DNA from: a virus
IMG/VR virus record: IMGVR_UViG_3300035181_000319
Coordinates: 1-27,352 of that record
Direction: 5' to 3' (one strand)
DNA length: 27,352 nucleotides
The notes beneath the pieces were generated by a model. It was given only the letters and a program-made list of their open reading frames with translations. It had not been told where the DNA came from and ran no database searches. Below, one piece after another: positions 1 to 7,832 of the stretch (positions are counted from its first letter, which is position 1; every line of letters begins with the position of its first letter). The position numbers were made by a program, and so were the translations under genes.

Positions 1-490
1 CATTGCCGGTGGCCTGGGTTTCGGGGCCGGACGTGATCGTGTTCTCGTCCACGGTGTCCTCCATCTTGACGAGGCCGATGATGGCCTCCGGGTTGGCGGG
101 GCGGTCCACCAGGGAGATTTCCACCAGATTGAGCCCCTCGATGACCTTCTTGTTCTTGGCGTTCCGCTTCGTGACCTTCCCGCCGATACTGAAGCCCTTG
201 AGCACGCCAGTCTTCACCTTCCGGCAAGACTCGGCATCCACGACGAGGGCTTCCAGGTAGGTGCGGCCATCCTCCTGGACCTCACAAGCAATCGCAGTGC
301 CGGCGGCGATGGGCTGGTGCATCTCCCTCAGGGCGCCGAACTTCATGTAGTCAGGGATGGCCTCCTTCATGGCCGTGGCGGTGACGGTCTCGCCGTCACT
401 GTCCACAGCTTCGCTGGAGGCGATGCCGGAAACGGTCAGGGTGCCGTCATCGTTCTCGCTGACCTTGGTTATGTCGCCCCAAATCCGCAT
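1..490 (-). CDS. Prohead protease, XkdF-like (partial, N-terminal 163 codons)
   Basis: The start ATG at 490 follows a purine-rich site (AAGGGGGGG), and the frame stays open to the window edge, so the C-terminus is missing. The translation begins MRIWGDITKVSENDDGTL. It then shows a GIASSE...DSDGET segment, an EMHQ histidine near residue 58, FSIGGKV with a serine near residue 101, and LVEISLVDRPANPEA near 120-135. This order (GxAS, MHxx, FSIGG, SLVDRPANPEA) is typical of XkdF/HK97-type prohead serine proteases, which mature the capsid by cutting scaffold and capsid proteins inside the prohead. The histidine and serine are candidate catalytic residues by family analogy. The major capsid gene should follow beyond the left edge. 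Confidence 0.8.
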   Translation of the reverse strand, partial: MRIWGDITKVSENDDGTLTVSGIASSEAVDSDGETVTATAMKEAIPDYMKFGALREMHQPIAAGTAIACEVQEDGRTYLEALVVDAESCRKVKTGVLKGFSIGGKVTKRNAKNKKVIEGLNLVEISLVDRPANPEAIIGLVKMEDTVDENTITSGPETQATGN

Positions 491-548
491 CGGTCCCCCC
501 CTTTTCGCCACGGATTCTAGCACCAGAGGCGCTTTTGCAACAGCCCGA

Positions 549-860
549 TCAGGCCGACCCGCGCTTGATGGGGAGGAGCCCACCCCCCACCAGGGTCCGG
601 CCGCCCGAGGTCGTGATCTTGGCACGGATGAGGTAGGTGGCGCCATTCGTGCCGCCCGCGACCTTCTGAAGAGCCGATCCGCCCTGAACAGTGGCGGCCC
701 CGCTGATCATGGCGCTGGTGTCCTCCGTGGTCCCGTCCTGGCGCTCGGCGGTGAACACCGGGGTGCCCGTGATGGTCTCCGCGCCCATCAACAGGTTGTC
801 GAACTTGACCGTGAGGGTGACGACCTCCTCGGGGTCCTTGGGGCTGAAGCTCTGGATCAT
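549..860 (-). CDS. Small beta-rich virion protein, fibre-tail adaptor/GP7-like
   Basis: A 103-residue protein with no membrane segment. It begins MIQSFSPKDPEEV and has a mid-chain GGTNGATYLIRAKITTSGGRT segment. The KDPxE start followed by an alternating beta pattern and a GG..G..Y.....T..GR block resembles short immunoglobulin-fold phage proteins annotated as fibre-tail adaptor or GP7-like. The match is from memory of the family pattern, so function is tentative. Its ATG overlaps the stop of the upstream repeat protein by four bases (ATGA), indicating translational coupling. It sits just before the prohead protease, so a structural role in the head or connector is reasonable. Confidence 0.55.
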   Translation of the reverse strand: MIQSFSPKDPEEVVTLTVKFDNLLMGAETITGTPVFTAERQDGTTEDTSAMISGAATVQGGSALQKVAGGTNGATYLIRAKITTSGGRTLVGGGLLPIKRGSA

Positions 861-2032
861 GCGTTCACCTCGTATGTTCGGGTGGGCAGGGTGATGGCAC
901 AGGTGCGGGCGTCAGGGGTGACGGCGGCGACGGACACCGGCGCCAGGGTATAGGTCCGGGCCTCCAGCATCACCGCCCAGGCCCTAGCATGCACCTCAAC
1001 ATAGAAGCGCGGGTCCGTTTCCAATTGCCCCGCCATGGGCAAGGAAGGCGCCAACGTGGCGAAGGCCAGCGATGAGGACGGAGCGCGGAGGACGAATTGT
1101 GCGGAAGGTGACGCCGCAGATGTTGCCAGCCCTGCGGATGGGATATTAAGGTTCCGCGCCAGGCTCGGCGCTGGCCCCGACATGGCCACAGCAGCCGGGG
1201 CCGGAACCTGAAGGACCTGCCCCACTGCCAGCGTTGGCGTTGGACCTGCAAGGGTGATGGACGTGACGGGGGCGGCGAGTGTGAACCCCATCGAAGGGGC
1301 CGGGCTGCCGAGAGTAAGGCTTGCCGGTCCTCCGATTTGCAGGGAGGTGGTGCTGGAGGTGGACAGCGCCGGCGCCGGCGCGGAGAACCCCATCGCTCCA
1401 GGTGCCGGGGCGCCCAGGACCGTCGTCAAAGAAGGCGCAGGTGCCCCGGTGCTTACCGACGCAGCTGCGGGTATCCCCAAAACCGAGACAAGGATGGCCG
1501 CAGCCGTGGCAAATGCCACCGCAGTGACGGGTGTCTGTAGACTCACGGAAAGAGAAGGCGCCGGTTCCGCCATGCTCATCGCCGCAGCGGACGGCACCTG
1601 TAACACGATGGCTTGCGACAAGGCAGGCGCGGGTTCCGCAAGGGCCATGGTGGCCGCCGGAACGGCCAAGCTGACCGTCAGCGCCGGCGCTGCTGCGGAT
1701 GTGACGATATTCGTCGGCGTCGGTAATTGCAGTACAACTTGACTGCCCAGCGTAGGTGCGTTGCTCGCTAGCGAGATGGCAGCCGAAGGGGCTTGCAATG
1801 ACACCGATAATGTAGGTGCATTGCTCGCAGACGCAATGGTGGTGGGCGTTGGGCACGCCAGTGAAATTTGAACAGTAGGCGCTGGATTGCCTGTGACGAT
1901 ATTCGTTGGCGTCGGACAATTGAGAACCGTCCCACCAACAGAAGCGGGCTCCCAGAACTCCGACCCGGCCACGGCCCCCAGAACCCCTTCATCCCGGAGG
2001 TTCTGGGTCGTGGCGCGGGTGGTCCAGAGCAT
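857..2032 (-). CDS. Ala/Pro-rich tandem-repeat virion protein (about 14 repeats)
   Basis: A 391-residue protein of three parts: a non-repetitive head (residues 1-35), about 14 imperfect repeats of 20-24 residues (about 36-330), and a non-repetitive tail rich in Arg and aromatic residues. Each repeat has the pattern L-x-x-P-(T/A)-P/A-x-x-x-(A/S)-x-x-x-A-P-(A/T/S)-L-x-V-S, for example LQLPTPTNIVTSAAAPALTVS. Alternating small and hydrophobic residues with regular Ala-Pro turns suggest a beta-solenoid or fibre-like fold; this is inference. No signal peptide or membrane anchor is visible. The ATG lies two bases after the stop of the upstream gene and the stop overlaps the next gene, so it is co-translated with the head genes. 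I do not recognise the family. Confidence 0.75.
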   Translation of the reverse strand: MLWTTRATTQNLRDEGVLGAVAGSEFWEPASVGGTVLNCPTPTNIVTGNPAPTVQISLACPTPTTIASASNAPTLSVSLQAPSAAISLASNAPTLGSQVVLQLPTPTNIVTSAAAPALTVSLAVPAATMALAEPAPALSQAIVLQVPSAAAMSMAEPAPSLSVSLQTPVTAVAFATAAAILVSVLGIPAAASVSTGAPAPSLTTVLGAPAPGAMGFSAPAPALSTSSTTSLQIGGPASLTLGSPAPSMGFTLAAPVTSITLAGPTPTLAVGQVLQVPAPAAVAMSGPAPSLARNLNIPSAGLATSAASPSAQFVLRAPSSSLAFATLAPSLPMAGQLETDPRFYVEVHARAWAVMLEARTYTLAPVSVAAVTPDARTCAITLPTRTYEVNA

Positions 2033-2034
2033 GG

Positions 2035-2868
2035 CTACTTAGCTCCGATGGCGAAGGAGCCGAGGCTGATTCCGGTGCTGGATGTGGTAGTCCAGTACAT
2101 CGCATTTATGCAGGCATTGGCCCCGACCTTGGGCATTTGGAGCGCGGCGAAGTCCCTGATGTCCGCGTAGTTCGCGGCGAGGCTCATGAACGGCGCCAGC
2201 CGCTTGATCGCCGTGACGCCGAAACTGCCAGCCGTTCCAGTGCTCGCGCTGAGGGTCACGGAATCAACCGTCTTGATCCACTTGCCAACAGTGCCAGCGG
2301 GCGGCTGGATCGGGAGCATCCGGTATGCGGGCGTGGAGGCCGCAACCGTGACGGACACGGACCCGGTGGACGCATCGTTGTAGGTCACGGCACAGGTGGC
2401 GGTGACGCCCGTGGAGCCCGTGGCCGTGTACCACTCCAGGTAGTGCTCCACATCGGAGTAGTCCGAGGCGCACCGCCCGTCGCTTACGGGCGAGGTCATC
2501 ACCGCGCCGGTGGACTGTGCCGTGGTCACGGTCCCGCTGAGGCCGCCCATGTGTCCCAGGCGATCCACCAGCCACTTGCCTTGACCGGCGTTGGCCTGGG
2601 CGATGGAGCCCCACAGCAGGCGGCAGGTTGCGGTCCCTGGGTTGACGTAGTTTGGATTGTAGGCTCCGAGCGTGGCATAGGTCGGATTCGCCCACGCTCC
2701 GGGAGTCGCACCCGCCGCAGGCGCCCCGCCCTCCTGCCACCCGGAATACCAGTTGGAGGCCACGGCGGTTAGGCTGGTCTTGTAGATGTTGAACCGCCCA
2801 CCCGCACCGCCTCCGCCGCTGGCGGCGAGGGCGGAGACTACATCTGAGGTAGTCGCAAAATCCGTCAT
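2035..2868 (-). CDS. Phage structural protein, unknown role
   Basis: A 277-residue protein beginning MTDFATTSDVVSALAASGGGG. It is rich in Gly, Ala, Ser and Thr with beta-type alternation and lacks membrane segments. A central WLVDRLGHMGGLSGTVTTAQ stretch and a later PPAGTVGKWIKTVDSVTLSA stretch resemble conserved parts of uncharacterised virion proteins in other tailed phages, as far as I remember. Its start overlaps the stop of a 54-codon gene by four bases (ATGA at 2865-2868). Its position between the portal/Mu F fusion and the prohead protease suggests a head decoration or connector-associated protein. The specific role is unknown. Confidence 0.75.
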   Translation of the reverse strand: MTDFATTSDVVSALAASGGGGAGGRFNIYKTSLTAVASNWYSGWQEGGAPAAGATPGAWANPTYATLGAYNPNYVNPGTATCRLLWGSIAQANAGQGKWLVDRLGHMGGLSGTVTTAQSTGAVMTSPVSDGRCASDYSDVEHYLEWYTATGSTGVTATCAVTYNDASTGSVSVTVAASTPAYRMLPIQPPAGTVGKWIKTVDSVTLSASTGTAGSFGVTAIKRLAPFMSLAANYADIRDFAALQMPKVGANACINAMYWTTTSSTGISLGSFAIGAK

Positions 2869-3029
2869 GGCGCGGCCTCCAGATAGATGGGCGCGAAGGC
2901 AGACTCAATGCCCTCCAGGTAGACCACCGTCTGCCCGTCATCGGCGGTGCCGACAGAGGCCACTGTGTGGACGCCGGGGAAGGCGTCAGCAAATGGTGGA
3001 AGGACGATGACGCGATCACCGGGATTCAT
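2865..3029 (-). CDS. Small SH3/KOW-like phage protein, 54 aa
   Basis: A short reading frame reading MNPGDRVIVLPPFADAFPG and ending in YLEAAP. ATG at 3029 has a strong AGGAGG site seven bases upstream, and its TGA overlaps the next start as ATGA. The GDRVIVLPPF... V.SV....GQTVVYLEG pattern is the sort of small five-strand barrel seen in SH3/KOW-like proteins, but the chain is too short to assign confidently. It fills the gap between two structural genes and is coupled to the 277-residue protein, which supports it being real. It could be a small head accessory or connector protein. Confidence 0.7.
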   Translation of the reverse strand: MNPGDRVIVLPPFADAFPGVHTVASVGTADDGQTVVYLEGIESAFAPIYLEAAP

Positions 3030-3041
3030 TTGAGCCTCCTA

Positions 3042-3494
3042 CTAGGTGAGCGTGAGCCAGCCAGCGGCGTTCTGCGTGAGCGTCACGGTGTTGCCCGCAG
3101 CGAAAGACACATCGGCGGGAGCGGAATCAAGAAGTCCGTAGCCGATCAACGGGTTCACCTTGCCGTTCAAGGTGCCATTCGCCCGGAGCACGTAGTAGCG
3201 GGCCGAGAACCCAGCACCTGAGCCGGTCCATGAAGGATTGTTCCCCGTCTTGAACGCCGCCGTGCCGGAAGTCTGCGTGAACGTGGGCGAGGTCAGGGCG
3301 ACTCCGCCTGTGGTGTAGCCGTTTCCGTTGGCCACTTCGTTCGTGAGGTCGGCGGAAACAGCCATCGTAAGCGCCGGGGTGAAAGACGAAGTGTGCAGCG
3401 TGACCACGAACGAGTTGGCGTCCATGTCGAACGTCCCGTTCCCGATGTCGGCCTTAAACGAGTTGAACAGGGTCAATCCAGAGGGAGCAGCCAT
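3042..3494 (-). CDS. Phage structural protein, 150 aa
   Basis: The protein begins MAAPSGLTLFNSFKADIGNG. Its pattern (F..FKADIGNGTFDMD.NSF.V.LHTSSF...NEV.NGNGYTTGGV.L) matches a widespread but uncharacterised family of small tailed-phage virion proteins. The rest is beta-rich and ends in NAAGWLTLT. No cysteines, membrane segment or signal peptide were seen. The ATG is preceded by GAGGAGG, which lies inside the last codons of the portal/Mu F gene, so the two are closely coupled. A role as minor head or decoration protein is likely from position; the exact function is not known. Confidence 0.75.
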   Translation of the reverse strand: MAAPSGLTLFNSFKADIGNGTFDMDANSFVVTLHTSSFTPALTMAVSADLTNEVANGNGYTTGGVALTSPTFTQTSGTAAFKTGNNPSWTGSGAGFSARYYVLRANGTLNGKVNPLIGYGLLDSAPADVSFAAGNTVTLTQNAAGWLTLT

Positions 3495-3497
3495 GGG

Positions 3498-5750
3498 TTA
3501 TTCCTCCTCATTAGGTTGCGTGAGAACCGGAAGCAGATCGCACCGGCAGTTAGGGTGGAGAGGCGGATCGCCTCCGGGGAACTCGGAATCCAGGGCCACG
3601 ACCATGCCGTCCATGGCCTGACAGTCCTCGCATACCTCGTCCTGGGACACGAGCCACTGTTTGGCATCCACCACGCCGGACTCGCGGTAGCCCATGAGGT
3701 TGCCCTGGATGTCGGCGGCGGCGGTTTCCGTGCGGGCGATCATTTCACTCCGGGCGTCCCCGAAGCCGGCCGCGTCCTGGATGGCATCCGCCAATTCATC
3801 GTTGCTCAAGCCGCCCGTGATGGCCTGACTGACCAGATCCCTCAGCCCTTCGCGGGTGGTTTCGTCAATGCCTGTGACTAGCCGGGCCGCGTGTTCCTCC
3901 GCCCACGCGATGGCCTTCGTGTTCGCCTGGGTGAGCATCTCGTCCAGGGCATCCTCGCTCATGGTCCCGGTGAACTTAAAGATCTGGTCCAGAGCCTCGC
4001 TGGAACCATCCATGGCGATGCGGCCCAGCTCCTGTTTGAGCAGGTCCAGGAACGCCTCGCGCTCCTCCACCGGCAACGCCGCCAGGATCGCCTCAAGCTC
4101 CTCGCGGGTGAACTCAGCCTTGGCGATCTTTTCAGCCCGTAGATGAGCCAGCACGGCGTCACGGATGCCGGCGAAGTATCGCTTGGTGGCCGCCAGGATG
4201 CGCTTCTCGACCCGCCGGGCGATGGGACGGTTCCGGGTCAGGGGAGCTAGTGCCCTTTTTTTTTGAACCTTCCCGGCGCTGCGATTAGAGGCAGGGGGGA
4301 GGCCGGAGGCCGAGTCACGGTCCCCCCCCTGGGGAGGCTTCGGCTTTGCACCCGGCATTCCGGTCGGATCGCCTCCACCGCCCAACTTGTCCTCACCGGC
4401 TCCACCGAACAGCCCTGGAGGGGACGGGGGATTCAATTCCTTTTTCTGCTCAGGGGTCAGGGGATTCTTGCCCAAGTCCTCGCGCACTTCGTCCGGGGTG
4501 ATCACCTTCATGTCCACATACGCCTTGTGGACCTCGGCCTTCACCTTGGGGTCCGTGATTTCCTCATCTGCCCAGGCGAACTCCAGATCGTCCGCGCCCC
4601 AGCACCGGATCAGGACCTCGTTCATGACCTCGGCCCACCACTCCTTCAGCGGTTCCAGGCCCTCGGCCCGAGCCGTGGCGGCGTTGGTCTGAGCCGTGGC
4701 CCGATTGTTGTCCTTAACCAGCGCGGAGGGGCTGATGCTGAAGCACCAGCAGATGATCCTGGCCATCCACTCGTCCAGGGGGTCAGTCAGTTGGGGGTCC
4801 TTCAGGGGCTTCGTGTCCATGCCGCCCGGAACCACGATGAGTTTGCGGCGGGCCTCCAGGTTGCCCGTCAGGATGGTGTCAAACCAGTCCTGAGCCTGTT
4901 TGATCTGGTCGGGGTTCCACATTTCCGGTGCGCCCACCAATTGCTCGGGGATGTTGCCGGCCGTGTAGTAACTGATCAGGTGGAGCTGTCGCTTCAAGCC
5001 CAAGTTGATGATGTTCACCGCCTGTTCGACCGGGCTCATGCCATAGAACCGGTGGCTCCGCAGGTTGCGCGGGGCGTAGATCAGTTCATCCAGGGTGTAG
5101 TTGTTGGCGGGGAGGCCCTTGATGATCTGCTGGTAGGCGGCCTCGGGCGGGAGGGGGCGCCGACCGTTCTGGTCCACAAGGATCTTGATGGTGGCGCCGT
5201 CCATGACCTCGGGGATCTTGAAGCCCTCGGCCATCGGTCTCAGGTAGATCGTGGGGGCGTCAATAACCAGCAGATCCTCCAGCAGTTGCCTCTGCCACTG
5301 ACGGAAGGTATGGACCAGATCGGGCCGGCGAAGCGCGGTCTGCACCAGCTTCGCCCGTTCCTGGGAGGGCTCTGGCGCCTCGTCATTCAGCTTCTTCGGG
5401 CGGATGATCCAGCGCTGAGCCTCCATCTGGTCCTTGCGGGTTTCGATAGCAATACGCATGAGGTCCAGCCCGCCCGCCGCGGGGTCAGCGATGCGCCGCA
5501 GGACATCGAACCCAATGCCGGACTCGCTGGCCTCGCTCTTGGGACGGTAGTTAAGGTTTACGCCCATGGGGAAGTCGAAGGGGCGGCCCTTCACTTCCTC
5601 TGGAGCCTGCGGAGGCAGGGGTTTGTTGGGGCCGAACCAATCAGGCGCTTCACCGGTTTTGACATAGCGGATCGCGCCAGCGATTCGCTCGATGATGCCG
5701 GGCTCAAAGGGCGTTGCCTTTCCACCAGCCGGGGTTTCAGGTGTCGCCAT
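3498..5750 (-). CDS. Portal protein fused to Mu F-like head morphogenesis protein
   Basis: A 750-residue protein. Residues about 20-435 form a portal domain: a stretch near 230-260 (LRSHRFYGMSPVEQAVNIIN) and KDPQLTDPLDEWMARIICWCF...PSALVKDNNRAT (about 317-352) are typical of portal proteins, the dodecameric ring for DNA entry at one capsid vertex. A Pro/Gly-rich linker spans about 437-500. Residues about 500-745 are a Mu F/SPP1 gp7-like minor head domain, with ARTETAAADIQGNL near 672 and W....D..CEDC...DG...PPLHPNCRCDLLPV near 699-742, whose Cys and His residues probably bind metal. Portal and Mu F proteins are usually separate neighbouring genes. Nine A residues fall exactly at the junction (see findings). 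The start has AGGAGG upstream. The fusion is seen directly; any portal-only product is inference. Confidence 0.93.
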   Translation of the reverse strand: MATPETPAGGKATPFEPGIIERIAGAIRYVKTGEAPDWFGPNKPLPPQAPEEVKGRPFDFPMGVNLNYRPKSEASESGIGFDVLRRIADPAAGGLDLMRIAIETRKDQMEAQRWIIRPKKLNDEAPEPSQERAKLVQTALRRPDLVHTFRQWQRQLLEDLLVIDAPTIYLRPMAEGFKIPEVMDGATIKILVDQNGRRPLPPEAAYQQIIKGLPANNYTLDELIYAPRNLRSHRFYGMSPVEQAVNIINLGLKRQLHLISYYTAGNIPEQLVGAPEMWNPDQIKQAQDWFDTILTGNLEARRKLIVVPGGMDTKPLKDPQLTDPLDEWMARIICWCFSISPSALVKDNNRATAQTNAATARAEGLEPLKEWWAEVMNEVLIRCWGADDLEFAWADEEITDPKVKAEVHKAYVDMKVITPDEVREDLGKNPLTPEQKKELNPPSPPGLFGGAGEDKLGGGGDPTGMPGAKPKPPQGGDRDSASGLPPASNRSAGKVQKKRALAPLTRNRPIARRVEKRILAATKRYFAGIRDAVLAHLRAEKIAKAEFTREELEAILAALPVEEREAFLDLLKQELGRIAMDGSSEALDQIFKFTGTMSEDALDEMLTQANTKAIAWAEEHAARLVTGIDETTREGLRDLVSQAITGGLSNDELADAIQDAAGFGDARSEMIARTETAAADIQGNLMGYRESGVVDAKQWLVSQDEVCEDCQAMDGMVVALDSEFPGGDPPLHPNCRCDLLPVLTQPNEEE
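4256..4264 (-). repeat. A9 homopolymer at the portal/Mu F junction
   Basis: On the coding strand this reads C-A9-GGG and encodes Q-K-K-R near residue 497-500, at the end of the Pro/Gly-rich linker. Losing one A gives CAA AAA AAA GGG CAC TAG, an immediate stop. Gaining one A gives a stop after about 25 codons. Either slip therefore yields a portal of roughly 500 residues without the Mu F domain. Runs of nine A are known to promote polymerase slippage in bacteria; that it happens here is inference. Confidence 0.85.
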
Positions 5751-5774
5751 GCCAGCCTCCTGTCAGGGTGGATT

Positions 5775-7298
5775 TTAACCGCCGGCGTCGGCTTTCGCCA
5801 TCAACTTGGATTTCGCCGCCTCGGCTTCCCGGCGGAGGTATTCAAAGAATCCCATGCCGCCCCCGCCCGAGGACAGGTAGCTCAAGGCGCCGTCGAAAGC
5901 GTCCACCTGGTCGTCATGGGCCGCGTTGGGGAAGGTGGCGAGCTCATCCACGAAGTCAGAGACCCACGGGGCACCCTCGGGGAGATAAACAAGCCCGGCC
6001 TCCAGTATGGGGGTCACGGCGTTGGCGCGGGCCACCTTGTCCCGGTCCACAGGGATGGGGATGATCGGGATGCGGGTCTCGCGCTTCATCTCCTGTATCA
6101 AGCTCTGGCCGCTGGCCTTGTCCTCAACCAGCACTACGGACGGAGCCCACTTGGCGGCCTGTGCCGGCACCGCCCGCTTCAATTCGGGGAACTCCACCTG
6201 TGCCCTCCAGACATCTAGGACAAAGTAGCGGTTCTTTCCGGCCCCCATGGTGACACACACGCTGAAGTCCGCCTGGTCGCCCTTCTTGAAGGCCGTGTCC
6301 CAGAACTGGACCACATTCGTGATGCCCAGGTCCTTGACCAGTTGCCGGGGGTCATCCGTGGTCACACGATGCCATTGCCACCAGTCCCGCTTGAAGATGG
6401 CACCCTCTGCCGCCGCCGGCCGCTGTTGGTAGAGGCTGGCCCACACGCGAGAGCCCACGGCCCGCTTGATCCTGTCCAGTTCCTCAATTGAGTAACGCTC
6501 TGGATGGAGGGGGTCGCCCTCCTTCCTCAAAAGGCGCCCGTCGAAGGTGCTGAACTCGTCCTGCTCTGCCACCGCCGGGAAGTTTATGACCGTCCAGGGG
6601 TCGCCCTCGCCGTCCTTCATCTGCTTCAGCAGCCGGCCCACAAGATCGTCCTCATGCCAGCGGGTGAGGATGATCAGCATACCGGCGCCCGGCATCCGGC
6701 GGGTGTAGAAGGTGGACTGATACCACTCCCACACCTTGTCCCGGTAGGTCTTGCTGTTCGCCTGTTCGGCATCCTTGATGGGATCGTCAATCTGGAGGAT
6801 GTCGCCGCCCATGCCCGTGATGCCACCGCCCACGCCCGCGCTACGGTAGGAACCCTTGTGGTCCAGGACCTCAAATAGCTCTGAGGTTCGAACCCGTGAG
6901 CCGTCACGTCCGGCCTTGAGCCCAGGAATGCGGGTCTCGGGGAAGATCCAGCCGTAAGCCGGGTCATCCATGATGCGCTGGACATCCCGGTTGATGCGGT
7001 TGGATAGGTCAGCCGAATAGCTGGTGGAGATGATCGACAGGTCGGGGTTCCTGCCCAGGGCATAGGCTGGGAACCGCCGGCTTACAATCTCGGTCTTGCC
7101 GTGGCGGGGCGGCGCCTCAAGGATCAGGCGTGGGGACTTCCTGGCCTCAACATCATCAAGGAACTGGTCCAGGGCCGTCGCTACCTCATGCGCGAACCAC
7201 CCGGCCTTGTAGCCGGGGAAGGTCTCGATGATGAAGCGGATGAGCTTCTTGCGGGCCAGTTCCCGCTTGATGTCAGCCAGGGGTGGGAGGTTCTTCAC
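5775..7298 (-). CDS. terL: Terminase large subunit (packaging ATPase/nuclease)
   Basis: A 507-residue protein, normal length for the family. The ATPase half has a Walker A-type motif EAPPRHGKTE (about 61-70), Walker B ILQIDDP (about 167-173) and the coupling motif LTRWHEDD (about 211-218). The nuclease half has the RNase H-like acidic cluster: FWDTAF (Asp about 333), VLVEDKASG (about 389-397) and HDDQVDAFDG (about 461-470). The enzyme pumps DNA into the prohead through the portal and cuts the concatemer. The start is GTG at 7298, three bases after the small-subunit stop and in the same operon. The portal starts 24 bases downstream. All key residues appear intact. Confidence 0.96.
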   Translation of the reverse strand: MKNLPPLADIKRELARKKLIRFIIETFPGYKAGWFAHEVATALDQFLDDVEARKSPRLILEAPPRHGKTEIVSRRFPAYALGRNPDLSIISTSYSADLSNRINRDVQRIMDDPAYGWIFPETRIPGLKAGRDGSRVRTSELFEVLDHKGSYRSAGVGGGITGMGGDILQIDDPIKDAEQANSKTYRDKVWEWYQSTFYTRRMPGAGMLIILTRWHEDDLVGRLLKQMKDGEGDPWTVINFPAVAEQDEFSTFDGRLLRKEGDPLHPERYSIEELDRIKRAVGSRVWASLYQQRPAAAEGAIFKRDWWQWHRVTTDDPRQLVKDLGITNVVQFWDTAFKKGDQADFSVCVTMGAGKNRYFVLDVWRAQVEFPELKRAVPAQAAKWAPSVVLVEDKASGQSLIQEMKRETRIPIIPIPVDRDKVARANAVTPILEAGLVYLPEGAPWVSDFVDELATFPNAAHDDQVDAFDGALSYLSSGGGGMGFFEYLRREAEAAKSKLMAKADAGG

Positions 7299-7301
7299 GG
7301 G

Positions 7302-7793
7302 CTACGCCTCGGGCGTGGGCTCGGCATCCGGGGCGGGGTCGATGGCACAGGTCTGGTAGATGGCCTCCAGCGCCTCCAGTTGGTCTGCGGAGAGCTTGGA
7401 CAGATCCAAGGCTGGGGGCATCGCGCTCCCATCCGGCATGGTGGGCGCCACCAAGGTGGGGGCGTCCAGGCCCCGCAGGGCCGCCCGGCGCTGCTCGATC
7501 CGCAGCAGGGTGTCGGCCACCCTGGGGTTGCCGCGCTGCGGCCAGAGCTTCAGTTGCATGGCGTCCAGCCGCTCCTCCTGCATCCGGCGCAGTTGCTTGG
7601 CGCTCTGGGCAGCCGTGGCCTCCAGGTCGTCCAACGCATCGCTGATGAGCTTGTGCACATGCTGCCGGGACTTCAGCTTCAGGGTGTCCGCGATGGCCTG
7701 CAGGGTCGCCCCAGCCTTCCGCAGTTCCATCGCCTGGTTCGTCAGTTCCATAACGCGCAGGTGCTTCTTGCCGGTTCGCGGGCTCCTAACCAT
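7302..7793 (-). CDS. terS: Terminase small subunit-like DNA-binding protein
   Basis: A 163-residue protein directly upstream of the large terminase. Residues about 15-55 hold a helix-turn-helix pattern (ATLQAIADTLKLKSRQHVHKL), followed by a charged helical section (LEATAAQSAKQLRRMQEERLDAM) suited to ring assembly and an acidic Pro-rich tail. Small terminase subunits recognise the packaging site and load the large subunit. Assignment rests on position, length and the N-terminal HTH, since sequence conservation in this family is poor. ATG at 7793 follows TATAGGAGAATTGAC, a good ribosome site. A 16-bp palindrome (7810-7825) lies just upstream. Confidence 0.8.
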   Translation of the reverse strand: MVRSPRTGKKHLRVMELTNQAMELRKAGATLQAIADTLKLKSRQHVHKLISDALDDLEATAAQSAKQLRRMQEERLDAMQLKLWPQRGNPRVADTLLRIEQRRAALRGLDAPTLVAPTMPDGSAMPPALDLSKLSADQLEALEAIYQTCAIDPAPDAEPTPEA

Positions 7794-7809
7794 GTCAATT
7801 CTCCTATAC

Positions 7810-7825
7810 TGTCAACATTTTGACA
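7810..7825. promoter_or_regulatory. Palindrome TGTCAA-N4-TTGACA before terS
   Basis: The only gap between the methyltransferase stop (7833) and the terS start (7793) contains a perfect 6-bp inverted repeat, TGTCAACATTTTGACA. On the coding strand it places TTGACA about 17 bases upstream of the start codon. No convincing -10 follows at the right spacing, so it looks more like an operator or RNA hairpin than a promoter. Confidence 0.4.
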
Positions 7826-7832
7826 TGCTGCC

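Noticed and set aside
1254-1742. Plus-strand Ala/Gly-rich repeat frame
   Set aside because: It is the antisense of the repeat protein; the minus-strand frame is longer, coupled to both neighbours and has a ribosome site.
4263-6218. 651-codon open frame on the plus strand
   Set aside because: It lies antisense to the portal and terminase genes, has no recognisable domain and no gene-like start. GC-rich codon use creates such long shadows.
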